From Serratia nematodiphila DZ0503SBS1 (GTDB lineage: Bacteria > Pseudomonadota > Gammaproteobacteria > Enterobacterales > Enterobacteriaceae), in assembly GCF_000738675.1 (NCBI RefSeq), contig NZ_JPUX01000001.1, positions 1,178,001-1,242,000 on the forward strand: a stretch of 64,000 nt of DNA. The letters run 5' to 3'. Shown one piece after another: positions 39,215 through 51,870 of this stretch; positions within the stretch are counted from its first letter, which is position 1, and every line of letters starts with the position of its first letter. The notes under the pieces are model-generated. The model was given only the letters and a program-made list of their open reading frames with translations. It made no database searches and had not been told where the DNA came from. Made by a program: the position numbers and the translations under genes.

Positions 39215-40048
39215 CCCTTGCAGCAGGGCGATGCTCTGGCGGATTTCCCGTTCGATATCCGCCTCGCTCCAGCCGTCCAACTGCGAAGAGAAGGGCTCGA
39301 AGGCATAGACGCCGGTGTAGCCCAGACGTTCCAGGTTCTGTACCTGACGGCGGCTTTCCAGCCGATCGCCCGCGCTCAGCATGATGCGCTCTTCATCGCT
39401 CAGCGCGCCTTTATCCCGCCCATCCTCCACGCCGGACAGATGCACCAGGCCGATCTGCGCCACCTGGATCTGCGAGTCGAAGTCGGCTTGCGCCACACCG
39501 CTCAAATAGTGGTGGAAAGTATCGAGCACGATGCGGTATGGCGCGCCCGAATCGCGGATGATCGCCTGGGTCAGCAGCGACGATCGCAACGAGCTGATGC
39601 CGAAGCCCAGCGGCTCGACGTATCCCTGCACGCCGTAGCGGGCAAACAGCGGCGCCAGCAGACGCAACGCGGCGAGGGTATCGTCCCGTTTTTGCTGCTC
39701 GCTGCGCGTGTCGTCGGCGCTGCAGTGTGGGCACAGCACCAGCGCCCGGCTGTGGATGGCCTGCGCCTGCGCCAGCAACGCTTCGGCGCGCTGCTGCAGC
39801 GCCGCCGGGTCATCCACCCGATTGAACATGCCGAGGGCGTTGATCGTGACGATTTCAATGCCGTATTGCGCGGCGAGCGCGTTGAGCTGCGCGTCGCTCA
39901 GATCGTCGGTCACCTTGCCGCTGGGCATGTCGTTGCGCAGCTCAACTTTGCTGAGCCCGCAGCGTTTCACCAGGCGGAAAAAATTGTCCAGATCGAGATT
40001 CGGCGCGATCTTGCGGTTAATACAGAAGCGGTCCAGCGAAATGTTCAT
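39212..40048 (-). CDS. iolI: 2-keto-myo-inositol isomerase (IolI-like TIM barrel)
   Basis: A 278-residue xylose-isomerase-like TIM barrel. Segments shared with IolI are KRCGLSKVELRNDM near the N-terminus, EIVTINALGMFNR, VLDTFHHYLSG with its metal-binding His/Asp, and the C-terminal YAFEPFSSQL with its Glu. IolI interconverts 2-keto-myo-inositol and 1-keto-D-chiro-inositol, so it admits D-chiro-inositol to the pathway. The gene follows iolT on the same strand at 32 bp and the pair is probably co-transcribed. Its identity rests on these motifs and the inositol context; a generic sugar-phosphate isomerase is possible. Confidence 0.82.
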   Translation of the reverse strand: MNISLDRFCINRKIAPNLDLDNFFRLVKRCGLSKVELRNDMPSGKVTDDLSDAQLNALAAQYGIEIVTINALGMFNRVDDPAALQQRAEALLAQAQAIHSRALVLCPHCSADDTRSEQQKRDDTLAALRLLAPLFARYGVQGYVEPLGFGISSLRSSLLTQAIIRDSGAPYRIVLDTFHHYLSGVAQADFDSQIQVAQIGLVHLSGVEDGRDKGALSDEERIMLSAGDRLESRRQVQNLERLGYTGVYAFEPFSSQLDGWSEADIEREIRQSIALLQG

Positions 40049-40080
40049 GGGGCATGACTCCAGCGATAAGGGGTGAGAGA

Positions 40081-41523
40081 TCAGGATTTGCCGTTTTCCA
40101 GCGGCAGCGGCTTGCCGTCGGGCAGGGATTGGCGGTGGCGTTTGGCCAGCACCACCTGTTCCATTTTTTCCAGCGAGACGCCTTTGGTTTCAGGAATATA
40201 GCGGCCGATAAACCAGTAGCTGAACAGGCAGCAGGCGGCAAAGATCCACATCGGGAAGGCGCCGTGGAAATGCGAGAACAGGTAAGGGTGGTCGTTGATC
40301 ATCGGGAACGACTGCGACACCGCAAAGTTGGCGACCCACATGCAGCCGACGGCGATGCTCATCCCCTGGGCGCGCATGCGGTTCGGGAAGATTTCCGACA
40401 CCAGCACCCAGGCGCCGACGCCCCAGGACAGCGCATAAAACACCATGAAGAACAGCATGCCGAACAGCGCGAAATAGCCGGTGGCCTGCGTGTAGAGCGC
40501 GTACGAGGTGAGCAGCAGGCCGGCGATGGCGCCCAGCGTGCCGTAACGCATCAGCGGAATGCGGCCCATGCGATCCATCAGCATGGCGCCGATGACCGAA
40601 CCGACCAACTGCAGCACGCCGATCCAGATGGTCTGGAACAGCGCTTCCTGCGCGTTTTCGGTGACGGTTTTCAGCACCACCGGCGCGTAATACATCATCA
40701 CGTTGACGCCGGTGACCTGCTGCAACATGGCGATCATGCAGCCGACGAACAGGATGAACCGCACCCGCACATCGCCGTAGTTCAGCTTCCGGTGCTGCTG
40801 CTGTTGATCCTGCTGCAGCGAGTCTTTGATTTCTTTCAGCAGATTCTGCGCGTGGGCGGCGTTGGAGACCTTGGTCAACATCGCCAGCGCCTGATCGTCG
40901 CGGCCCATCATCACGTTCCAGCGCGGCGATTCAGGAATGACGAACACCAGGATGCAGAACAGAATGCAGGGGATCACGCCCGAGGCGAACATCCAGCGCC
41001 AGCCCATTTCCACCAGCCAGGCTTCGCTGGCGAGGCTGGCGATTTTGAAGTTGACGTAGAAAATCACGATCTGGCCGAAGACGATGGCGAATTGCTGCAT
41101 GCTGAGCGCCCGCCCGCGCATGTCTTTCGGCGACACCTCCGACATGTACATCGGCGACACGGTGGCGGCAATGCCGACCGCCAGCCCGCCGATGATGCGG
41201 TAGATGACGAACCAGGTGAAAGTTGGGGCCAAAGCTGCGCCGACGGCGGACACGGTGAACAGCAGCGCTGCCAGCATCAGCGCCTTTTTACGGCCCCAGC
41301 GCGCCGCCAGCGGCCCGGCGGCGAAGGCGCCGACCACGCAGCCGATCACCACGTTGGAGACTGCCCAGCCGGTTTCGGCCGGGCTGAGATCGAAATAGGC
41401 TTTCAACGCTTCGATCGCGCCGGAGATCACGGCGGTATCGTAGCCGAACAGAATGCCGCCCAGGGCGGCGATGCCGCAAATTCGCAATATGTAGCCGGTA
41501 TTGTGCTTACGCTGATATGACAT
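40081..41523 (-). CDS. iolT: Myo-inositol MFS transporter (sugar porter family, IolT-like)
   Basis: A 480-residue sugar porter with 12 membrane helices. Family signatures are GGILFGYDTAVISGAIEAL in helix 1, RWGRKKAL between helices 2 and 3, PESPRWNVMMGR at the start of the central loop, QQVTGVNVMMYYAP in helix 7, DRMGRIPL, and PETKGVSLEKME at the C-terminus. It is read divergently from the iolA-iolB genes and probably with iolI. The cluster context makes myo-inositol the natural substrate, by proton symport. The start ATG 41523 follows CGGAGC. Confidence 0.92.
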   Translation of the reverse strand: MSYQRKHNTGYILRICGIAALGGILFGYDTAVISGAIEALKAYFDLSPAETGWAVSNVVIGCVVGAFAAGPLAARWGRKKALMLAALLFTVSAVGAALAPTFTWFVIYRIIGGLAVGIAATVSPMYMSEVSPKDMRGRALSMQQFAIVFGQIVIFYVNFKIASLASEAWLVEMGWRWMFASGVIPCILFCILVFVIPESPRWNVMMGRDDQALAMLTKVSNAAHAQNLLKEIKDSLQQDQQQQHRKLNYGDVRVRFILFVGCMIAMLQQVTGVNVMMYYAPVVLKTVTENAQEALFQTIWIGVLQLVGSVIGAMLMDRMGRIPLMRYGTLGAIAGLLLTSYALYTQATGYFALFGMLFFMVFYALSWGVGAWVLVSEIFPNRMRAQGMSIAVGCMWVANFAVSQSFPMINDHPYLFSHFHGAFPMWIFAACCLFSYWFIGRYIPETKGVSLEKMEQVVLAKRHRQSLPDGKPLPLENGKS

Positions 41524-42079
41524 GTGTTGCTCCGATTTTTATCCTGGCTTCCGTCCGCACGGTTGGGGTGTCGGGAAGAGGGCGAGCGGAAGGGTGTGAA
41601 CCGTGCCTGTCATCAAGGCGATGTCGTCGATAAATGCTGGAACAAACAAGAACATTTATTTCATAATTAGTGAATAATGGAATATTGATTTTTAGATCCA
41701 GTTCAAAAAAAACCGTCGCGAGCGATTCGGGCACCTTGGGCGCTCGAGGGCGTGCGGTAACGGCGACAGGGCAGGCACAGTGCGGGTTTTCTGTAGCAAA
41801 GTCAGTGTGTATTACCCCAACTTTCTCCGCCGCAGTTGCGCTTCCCCTGGCACGGCAATGCAAGCGCCAACCCGATCGACACCGCAAAATTGCGACCTCA
41901 CGCACTAAAAACAAATTTTTCAAAACAATTTATTTGAAACTTTTTTTTCAATGAAATAGAGTTTGCTGCATCCGGTCAGGATTTAGCCGGCTTGCCGACG
42001 GGGTTTGGCGAGCGGGACGATTAACGCCGCGCCGCCTGGGTGTGGCCAGGCGACAGCGGACTTGAAAAGAGGGCGTGAC
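41524..42079. promoter_or_regulatory. Divergent iolT/iolA control region with TGAAA/TTTCA sites
   Basis: About 560 bp. Near the iolA side it is AT-rich, with TGAAA (41935-41939), a 6-bp spacer and TTTCA (41946-41950), then a second TGAAA (41952-41956). A TTTCA is at 41658-41662 on the iolT side. The same TGAAA-N6-TTTCA arrangement occurs before iolD, so these are candidate IolR operators. I see no gene here. Confidence 0.5.
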
Positions 42080-43585
<1,506 letters not shown>

Positions 43586-43662
43586 GCGATCGCAGAGTAT
43601 GAGCGGGCCGTTGCTCCATGGGGGCAGCGGCCTTTGCACGGGGAGTTAACAGGAGAATCGAA

Positions 43663-44484
43663 ATGTCTTCACTGCTTGCCAAATGTCAGGCGCCGAACGC
43701 CGAGGGGCGTATCCAGCACGTGACGCCGGAAAATGCCGGTTGGGGCTATGTCGGCTTTGACGTTTACCGCCTGGCCGCCGGGCAGTCGCTGCGGTTGGAA
43801 TGCGGTGACAAGGAACTGTGTCTGGTACTGGTGGCCGGTATCGCCTCCGTCGCCACGCTGCGCGCCGAATACCCGCATATCGGCAAACGCATGAGTCCGT
43901 TCGAGCGCACGCCGCCTTACGCGGTGTACGTGCCGCACCACGATCGCATCGACGTGCGGGCAGAAACCGATCTGGAGTTGGCGGTGTGCAGCGCGCCCGG
44001 CAGCGGCCATCTGCCTTCACGCCTGATCACGCCGGCGGAAATCGGCGTGGAGCGGCGCGGCAAGGGGCGCAACCAGCGGTTGGTGCATAACATTCTGCCG
44101 GACAGCGAGCCGGCCGACAGTCTGCTGGTGGTGGAGGTTTACACCGACGAGGGCAACACCAGCTCCTACCCGAGCCACAAGCACGATCAAGAAGATTCGC
44201 CGGACGAGACCTATCTCGAAGAGACGTACTATCACCGCATTCAGCCGGAGCAAGGGTTCTGCATGCAGCGCGTCTATACCGACGATCGCACGCTCGACGA
44301 ATGCATGCCGGTCTACAATCGCGACGTGGTGAAAGTGCCGCGCGGTTATCATCCGGTGGCGACCCTGGCGGGCTACGACAACTACTACCTCAACGTGATG
44401 GCCGGGCCGGTGCGGCAGTGGAAATTCACCTGGGAAAAAGACCACGCCTGGATTAACGGCGACGGCTACCCCGCCGCGCAATAA
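43663..44484 (+). CDS. iolB: 5-deoxy-glucuronate isomerase IolB
   Basis: A 273-residue bicupin enzyme that isomerises 5-deoxy-glucuronate to 2-deoxy-5-keto-gluconate. The first cupin half covers about residues 20-130 and the second has SYPSHKHDQEDSPDETYLEE, which supplies the His and Glu metal ligands. A typical C-terminal part DVVKVPRGYHPVATLAGYDN follows. ATG 43663 has AGGAG upstream at a normal distance. It is 77 bp after iolA and is followed by a terminator, after which a toxin-antitoxin pair is inserted before iolR. Confidence 0.94.
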   Translation: MSSLLAKCQAPNAEGRIQHVTPENAGWGYVGFDVYRLAAGQSLRLECGDKELCLVLVAGIASVATLRAEYPHIGKRMSPFERTPPYAVYVPHHDRIDVRAETDLELAVCSAPGSGHLPSRLITPAEIGVERRGKGRNQRLVHNILPDSEPADSLLVVEVYTDEGNTSSYPSHKHDQEDSPDETYLEETYYHRIQPEQGFCMQRVYTDDRTLDECMPVYNRDVVKVPRGYHPVATLAGYDNYYLNVMAGPVRQWKFTWEKDHAWINGDGYPAAQ

Positions 44485-44493
44485 GCGCTTGAG

Positions 44494-44519
44494 GCCCGGC
44501 TTGCCGGGCTTTCTCTTTA
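44494..44519 (+). terminator. Rho-independent terminator after iolB
   Basis: Six-pair stem GCCCGG/CCGGGC (44494-44499 and 44504-44509) with a CTTG loop, then the T-rich tail TTTCTCTTTA. It starts 10 bp after the iolB stop. Confidence 0.8.
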
Positions 44520-44658
44520 TCAGGGGATAAATTTGACCTAAATTTGCCCTCTGTCTTGCTCAAATGATAACCTGTCCGCACGCGATTGCTCCCTGGCTGA
44601 GTGAATCTAACGAACCGCTGTTATGCAGTGAGAATGCCGGTACACAGGAGGAAAAATT

Positions 44659-44928
44659 ATGACAACCACCATGTCTCAAAAAGCGGCGCGCGAAGGATTA
44701 GGTTCGCCCGATCTGTTTGAAGGCGGGGTTTACGTCACAAAAAATGGTGTTGCCGAGCTGTTTGTACAAACGGCGGCTGAGAGAGAGGCCGAAATACGGG
44801 AACGCAATCTCGAGCGCCAGTCCAACGCGTTGTTGAAACTGACTATGATGGCGAAGCAAGAGATTAAAAATCAGCGCGGTCTGTTGCCCGAAGAAACCTT
44901 GCAGCGGCTGCGTGACGCGCGGAAATAG
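44659..44928 (+). CDS. Putative antitoxin of a type II toxin-antitoxin pair
   Basis: An 89-residue hydrophilic protein. The stretch GGVYVTKNGVAELFVQTAAE resembles the central strand of Phd/YefM antitoxins (typical form VTKNGxAxAVL). The remaining part is charged and helical (EREAEIRERNLERQSN), the usual toxin-wrapping tail. It is read 14 bp before a ParE/RelE-like gene, in the normal antitoxin-first order, and has a strong AGGAGG ribosome site. No N-terminal DNA-binding motif is clear. The assignment relies on pairing and partial resemblance; the exact antitoxin family is uncertain. Confidence 0.65.
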   Translation: MTTTMSQKAAREGLGSPDLFEGGVYVTKNGVAELFVQTAAEREAEIRERNLERQSNALLKLTMMAKQEIKNQRGLLPEETLQRLRDARK

Positions 44929-44942
44929 ACCCGAGGTGCAGG

Positions 44943-45281
44943 ATGCCCCAGGAAATACGTTTTACCGTCGCGCCGGCGGCGGAATGGAGCCTGAAAGACA
45001 TCGAGTCTTATAAGAGCGGAACGATAGGGGCCGTCGCAGCCGGGATGTTCGTGGACAATCTGTTGTTATCGTCCCTCGCGGCAATTGCCGACGATCCCGC
45101 CCGCTACCGCTTCAACGCCGTGCTGGCGGGCATGGGAGTGCGGTTGCACGAACGATTGGATCCCGACAGCGAATACCGCGTCATCTATGACTACGACGGC
45201 CAAACGGTGGAGATTCTGCTTTTCATCAGCATGAAGCAGGATCTGGAAAGCGCGCTCTACCGCTATTTGTTGCTGCAATAA
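44943..45281 (+). CDS. ParE/RelE-superfamily toxin
   Basis: A 112-residue protein with the compact ParE/RelE pattern: an N-terminal strand (EIRFTVAPAAEWSLKDIESYK), two helices, and a C-terminal sheet including VRLHERLDPDSEYRVIYDY and VEILLFISMKQDLESALYRY. The Arg-rich YRVIYDY strand followed by an ILLFIS strand is a hallmark of the superfamily. ParE members inhibit DNA gyrase and RelE members cut mRNA; which applies here is not clear. It follows a small antitoxin gene by 14 bp, and the pair stands between iolB and iolR. Confidence 0.72.
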   Translation: MPQEIRFTVAPAAEWSLKDIESYKSGTIGAVAAGMFVDNLLLSSLAAIADDPARYRFNAVLAGMGVRLHERLDPDSEYRVIYDYDGQTVEILLFISMKQDLESALYRYLLLQ

Positions 45282-45287
45282 TCCCGC

Positions 45288-45310
45288 CGCGCCCGAGCCT
45301 ATCGGGCGCG
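45288..45310. terminator. Stem-loop between the toxin gene and iolR
   Basis: Nine-pair GC-rich stem (CGCGCCCGA 45288-45296, TCGGGCGCG 45302-45310) with a 5-nt loop, between two convergent stop codons. T tracts on both sides are weak, so it is probably a modest bidirectional terminator. Confidence 0.6.
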
Positions 45311-45322
45311 TTCACATCCGCC

Positions 45323-46159
45323 TTACTCGTCCCGGGCGTTATTCAGCGCCAGCGAGACCGCCAGCGTTTGCGCCAGGCACATCGAGGCCACCTGCGAACG
45401 GAACCCGTCCACCTGAGCTTCACGCACCACGAAACAGACGTCGCTGAACGCGGCCAGCGGGCTGACCTGGCTGTCGGTGATGGCGATCTGCTGCGCGCCG
45501 CGCTTGGCGCCCAATTCCACCAGTTCCACCGCCTCGCGGGCGTACGGCGAATAGCTGATGGCGATCACCACGTCTTTCGGTTTCACCATGCTCAGCTGTT
45601 CGGTGAACATGCCGCCCAGGCCGTCGATCAGAAATGCGCGGCGCTCCAGATGGCGCAGCGCATAGGTGAGGTAGGAGGCGACGCTGAACGAGCGGCGCAG
45701 GCCAATCACGTAGATGTTTTCGGCGTTGTTGAGCAGTTCGACGGCGCGATCCAACTGCTCGGGGGCAATCTGCATCGCCAGCTGCTGCAGCGCCTGCGCA
45801 TTGACCATGGTGAATACGTTGAGAATCTCCGCCGGCTTCTCCGGCGCGACGTTGTCGTCGGTAGAGGTTTGGCGGAACAGGCGCGCGCGCTCGGTATAGT
45901 TCACCGTTTCTTCCATCAGATGCTGACGGAACACCTGCTTCATTTCGTTGAAGCCGCTGAAGCCGAAGGCGTTGGCGAAACGGATCAGGGTGGAAGGCGG
46001 CACGCTGGCCTGTGCGGCGATGGAGGCAACGGTATCGAAAGCGATGCTGTTACTGTTATCCAAAATATAGCGCGCCACCTGCTTCAAACGCTTGCTCAGC
46101 GTTTCATAACGGTGGCGGATCTCGTCCTGTAACAGCGAAAGTTGAGTTGGGTTGTTCAT
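45323..46159 (-). CDS. iolR: MurR/RpiR-family regulator, probable IolR
   Basis: A 278-residue regulator with the N-terminal RpiR helix-turn-helix (about 1-77; FDTVASIAAQASVPPSTLIRF and FGFSGFNEMKQVFRQHL). The SIS sugar-phosphate-binding domain (about 125-255) contains IYVIGLRRSFSVASYLTYAL and VIAISYSPYAREAVELVELG. RpiR-type IolR proteins of Gram-negative bacteria repress inositol genes and respond to a pathway intermediate. Here it lies between the iolB/TA segment and iolC, transcribed leftward with its own terminator. A GAAATTTC palindrome upstream suggests autoregulation. Naming is by family and context. Confidence 0.85.
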   Translation of the reverse strand: MNNPTQLSLLQDEIRHRYETLSKRLKQVARYILDNSNSIAFDTVASIAAQASVPPSTLIRFANAFGFSGFNEMKQVFRQHLMEETVNYTERARLFRQTSTDDNVAPEKPAEILNVFTMVNAQALQQLAMQIAPEQLDRAVELLNNAENIYVIGLRRSFSVASYLTYALRHLERRAFLIDGLGGMFTEQLSMVKPKDVVIAISYSPYAREAVELVELGAKRGAQQIAITDSQVSPLAAFSDVCFVVREAQVDGFRSQVASMCLAQTLAVSLALNNARDE

Positions 46160-46236
46160 CCATTCGGCTCGCAGTGGGGTGAAGGCGCATTGGCCTGATG
46201 CCTGAAATATTGACAGGGTATTTTAACAGACGGAGC

Positions 46237-46251
46237 GGAAATTTCATTTCC
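46237..46251. promoter_or_regulatory. Candidate IolR operator upstream of iolR
   Basis: GGAAATTTCATTTCC contains the palindrome GAAATTTC (46238-46245) and the wider dyad GGAAA-N5-TTTCC. It is about 80 bp upstream of the iolR start and shares its TTTCA core with motifs at other iol promoters. Binding is inferred. Confidence 0.45.
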
Positions 46252-46303
46252 TCAAAAAGCGATTTATTCGATCGCACATTGCGCGACTTCACAGAAAAGG
46301 GGC

Positions 46304-46343
46304 AAAAAAATCCCCTTAAAGCGGCGAAATGGCTTTAAGGGGA
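46304..46343 (-). terminator. Rho-independent terminator after iolC
   Basis: A 12-bp stem (TCCCCTTAAAGC 46311-46322, GCTTTAAGGGGA 46332-46343) with a 9-nt loop, followed on the minus strand by seven T (complement of 46304-46310). It begins 20 bp past the iolC stop. Confidence 0.88.
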
Positions 46344-46362
46344 CGTGAACCTGCTGTCGCTG

Positions 46363-48294
46363 TCAGTGCGCGCCGCCCGCCTGCGGACGGTACTGGCGCC
46401 AGAAACCGATCAGCGTCAGGTATTTTTGTTTCACCTGCTCGATCAGGGCCGCGTCGTCGATTTCCCCCTGCAGCCAGCGGCGCGAAGGTTGGCCGAAAAT
46501 GGTGCGGCCGACGGCGAAACCTTTCACCCAGCGCGCATCCGCGGCGGCGGCGAAGCCCGCCTTCAGCACCGCCTCCGGGGAGTCGAGCCCCAGGATCAGC
46601 ACGCCGCGGCAGAAGGGATCGTAGGTGTCGATCAGGGCACCGACCTGCCGCCAGTTTTCTGCGCTCAGCGGTGGCAGTTTCCACCAGTCGGGCTGAATGC
46701 CCAACTGGTAGAAATGCTCAATCATCTCCAGGTAATAGCGTTCGTCTTTGTCGGCGTTGCTGTCCGGCAGGATCACCTCCAGCAGCAGCTCGTGGCCGGA
46801 TTTACAGCAGCCGCGGTAGACGTCGGCGATCAGCTCATCCTGTTCGCGGCGCAGTTCCTCCGCATCCTGCGGGTGATAAAACACCAGGCACTTCACCACG
46901 TGCTCCTGCGGCCAGTCGATCAATTGCGAACCGATATTGCCGTGCTCCAGGCGCAGCGGGCGCGAGCTGGGCAGCTCCACCGGCCGGCCGATCCACCATC
47001 CCTGGCCAGTGATCTCGTTCAGCGCCGCCTGCCCGTAGGTGGTGTCGGCCAGAATGCCGCTGTTGCCGTTGAGGCCGGCCTGCGCGGCAGCCTGTTGCGC
47101 CGCGGTGAGCAGCAGGGTCTTCAGGCGCGGAATGCGTTCCTCGCCGACGCCGGCTTCGCGCGCCATGTCCGCCAGCTGCTTGCGGTGATCGAAGGCGAAC
47201 ACGCACAGTTCCGGCCACTGTTGCTTGCGGGTGGTGACCCGGTGCAGGTGGTTCAGGCGTGCGTCGCGGTCCGGGCGCGTGACCTGCTGTTCACGCTGCA
47301 GGTAGTCGTCCAGCTCCCGTTTGGTCGGCATCGCCGGCGCGCAGCCGTGGCGCGAAACCACCAATGCGCCGCAGGCGTTGGCGTAGCGGCAGGCCTGCTC
47401 CCAGCCCTCATCGTTCAGGTAGCCGCGCAGCAGCCCGGACATAAAGGCGTCACCGGCCCCCAGCACGTTCAGCACTTCAACCCGCACACCGGCGTGCAGC
47501 TTCACCTGCGCCCAGTCGTCGGCGATTTCACCTTCGAACACCGAGCAGCCCTGTGCGCCGCGCTTGCACACCAGCGTGGCCGCGGTAGTCCGGCGCACGT
47601 TTTTCAGCGCCGTCAGCGTGTCGGTGCTGCCGCCGGCGATATGAAATTCCTCTTCGGTGCCGACGATCAGATCGAAATGGTGCAGCACCTCCTGCAGTTC
47701 GCGGGTTACCTGGTCTGATTCCACAAAGCGGGTTTCGCCGTCGCCCAGCGACGTCAGCCCCCACAGTACCGGGCGGTAATCGATGTCGAGCGCGGTGCGC
47801 AGGCCGTGGCGGCGCGCATACTCCAGCGCCTTCAGCACCGCGGCGCGGGTGTTCGGGTGCGACAGGTGCGTGCCGGTGATGGCCAGCGCGCGCGAGGAGG
47901 CGATGTAGGCCTCGTCGATGTCGTCCGGCGTCAGCGCCATGTCCGCGCAGTTTTCACGGTAGAAGATCAGCGGGAAGGTTTCCTGATCCTTGATGCCGAG
48001 GATCACCAGGCCGGTTAATCGTTGCTTGTCGGTGATCAGACAGCGGGTATCGGCCCCGACGCGCTGCAGCTCTTCACGCAGAAAGCGGCCCATGTGTTCG
48101 TCGCCGACGCGGGCCAGCATGCCGGATTTCAACCCCTGAATGGCGGTGCCGTAGGCCACGTTGCCGGAAGAGCCGCCGAGGTATTTGGCGAATGTGCCGG
48201 CGTCTTCCAGACGCGCGCCGATCTGCTGAGCATAGAAATCGACGGCGATGCGCCCGAGACAAATGACATCAAGCTGTTTTTGTTGTGTAGCCAT
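46363..48294 (-). CDS. iolC: Bifunctional 5-dehydro-2-deoxygluconokinase / DUF2090 aldolase-like protein (IolC fusion)
   Basis: A 643-residue fusion. Residues 1-325 are a PfkB kinase: GGSSGNVAYGTA near the N-terminus and the catalytic GAGDAFMSG at 279-287, with Asp282 as base. It phosphorylates 2-deoxy-5-keto-gluconate. After a linker (330-345), the C-terminal part of about 300 residues is a DUF2090 TIM-barrel-like domain (WPELCVFAFDHRKQLADM, CLVFYHPQDAE, ARWVKGFAVGRTIF), considered the aldolase that splits the phosphorylated product. No separate iolJ is seen in the window, in line with this. ATG 48294 follows AGAAGGAAA. It is divergent from iolD and ends at a strong terminator. Confidence 0.92.
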   Translation of the reverse strand: MATQQKQLDVICLGRIAVDFYAQQIGARLEDAGTFAKYLGGSSGNVAYGTAIQGLKSGMLARVGDEHMGRFLREELQRVGADTRCLITDKQRLTGLVILGIKDQETFPLIFYRENCADMALTPDDIDEAYIASSRALAITGTHLSHPNTRAAVLKALEYARRHGLRTALDIDYRPVLWGLTSLGDGETRFVESDQVTRELQEVLHHFDLIVGTEEEFHIAGGSTDTLTALKNVRRTTAATLVCKRGAQGCSVFEGEIADDWAQVKLHAGVRVEVLNVLGAGDAFMSGLLRGYLNDEGWEQACRYANACGALVVSRHGCAPAMPTKRELDDYLQREQQVTRPDRDARLNHLHRVTTRKQQWPELCVFAFDHRKQLADMAREAGVGEERIPRLKTLLLTAAQQAAAQAGLNGNSGILADTTYGQAALNEITGQGWWIGRPVELPSSRPLRLEHGNIGSQLIDWPQEHVVKCLVFYHPQDAEELRREQDELIADVYRGCCKSGHELLLEVILPDSNADKDERYYLEMIEHFYQLGIQPDWWKLPPLSAENWRQVGALIDTYDPFCRGVLILGLDSPEAVLKAGFAAAADARWVKGFAVGRTIFGQPSRRWLQGEIDDAALIEQVKQKYLTLIGFWRQYRPQAGGAH

Positions 48295-48841
48295 ACCCGT
48301 TTCCTTCTGTTAAGCAAAACTCCGGCGGCGGCCCGAGCGTGGCGCCCTGCAGGAAGCATGGGGACAGTATGGGGAATGAAAATTTCAATTTCAATATGAA
48401 ATGAAATTTACACCCCAAAAATGTGATGCGTTTAAAACATCGACAGAGGCGTGGGAAAAGGCGATGAATCGGCTGCGCAAGGGCCGCCGGGGCCGAACAT
48501 AAAAGGGAGGTGAGGGCAGAGGAAAAGGCTGTCAGCCCATGTGCCAACGACTTTTATCGGCCGGTGCGCGGCACGAAGCCCATGAAGGCTGAACCACGAG
48601 ATGAAACGGGCTTTTCATGTAATATGCGATCTTTATCGCAAAATGAAATGTTTCTTCTGTAATGTGATTTTATGAAAAATATATTTGTTTATAATCGCTT
48701 CACGTTTCAGGTTGTCGACTTCGTGAGCAGCGCGGGCATCGCCTGCTCAAGATAATAGCTGCCGCCGCGTAACACAAACACGGGATTGTCGGCTCGGCAT
48801 GAGCGCTTTCCGGGGCGGCCCTTAATCTAAAGGGTGGGTAA
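48295..48841. promoter_or_regulatory. Divergent iolC/iolD control region with clustered TGAAA/TTTCA motifs
   Basis: About 550 bp. Within 48377-48406 there are five TGAAA or TTTCA pentamers, including the palindromes TGAAAATTTCA (48377-48387) and ATTTCAATATGAAAT (48388-48402). Toward iolD lie ATGAAA-N6-TTTCAT (48601-48618) and GAAATGTTTC (48645-48654). These are candidate binding sites of IolR for both directions. No gene is supported in this stretch. Confidence 0.55.
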
Positions 48842-51831
<2,990 letters not shown>

Positions 51832-51870
51832 CCGCTCGCAGCGCGTAACCATGATTGCAGAGGAGTGACC

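Noticed and set aside
40054-41520. 488-codon open frame opposite iolT
   Set aside because: His/Arg/Gln-rich translation typical of an antisense frame; the transporter is unmistakable.
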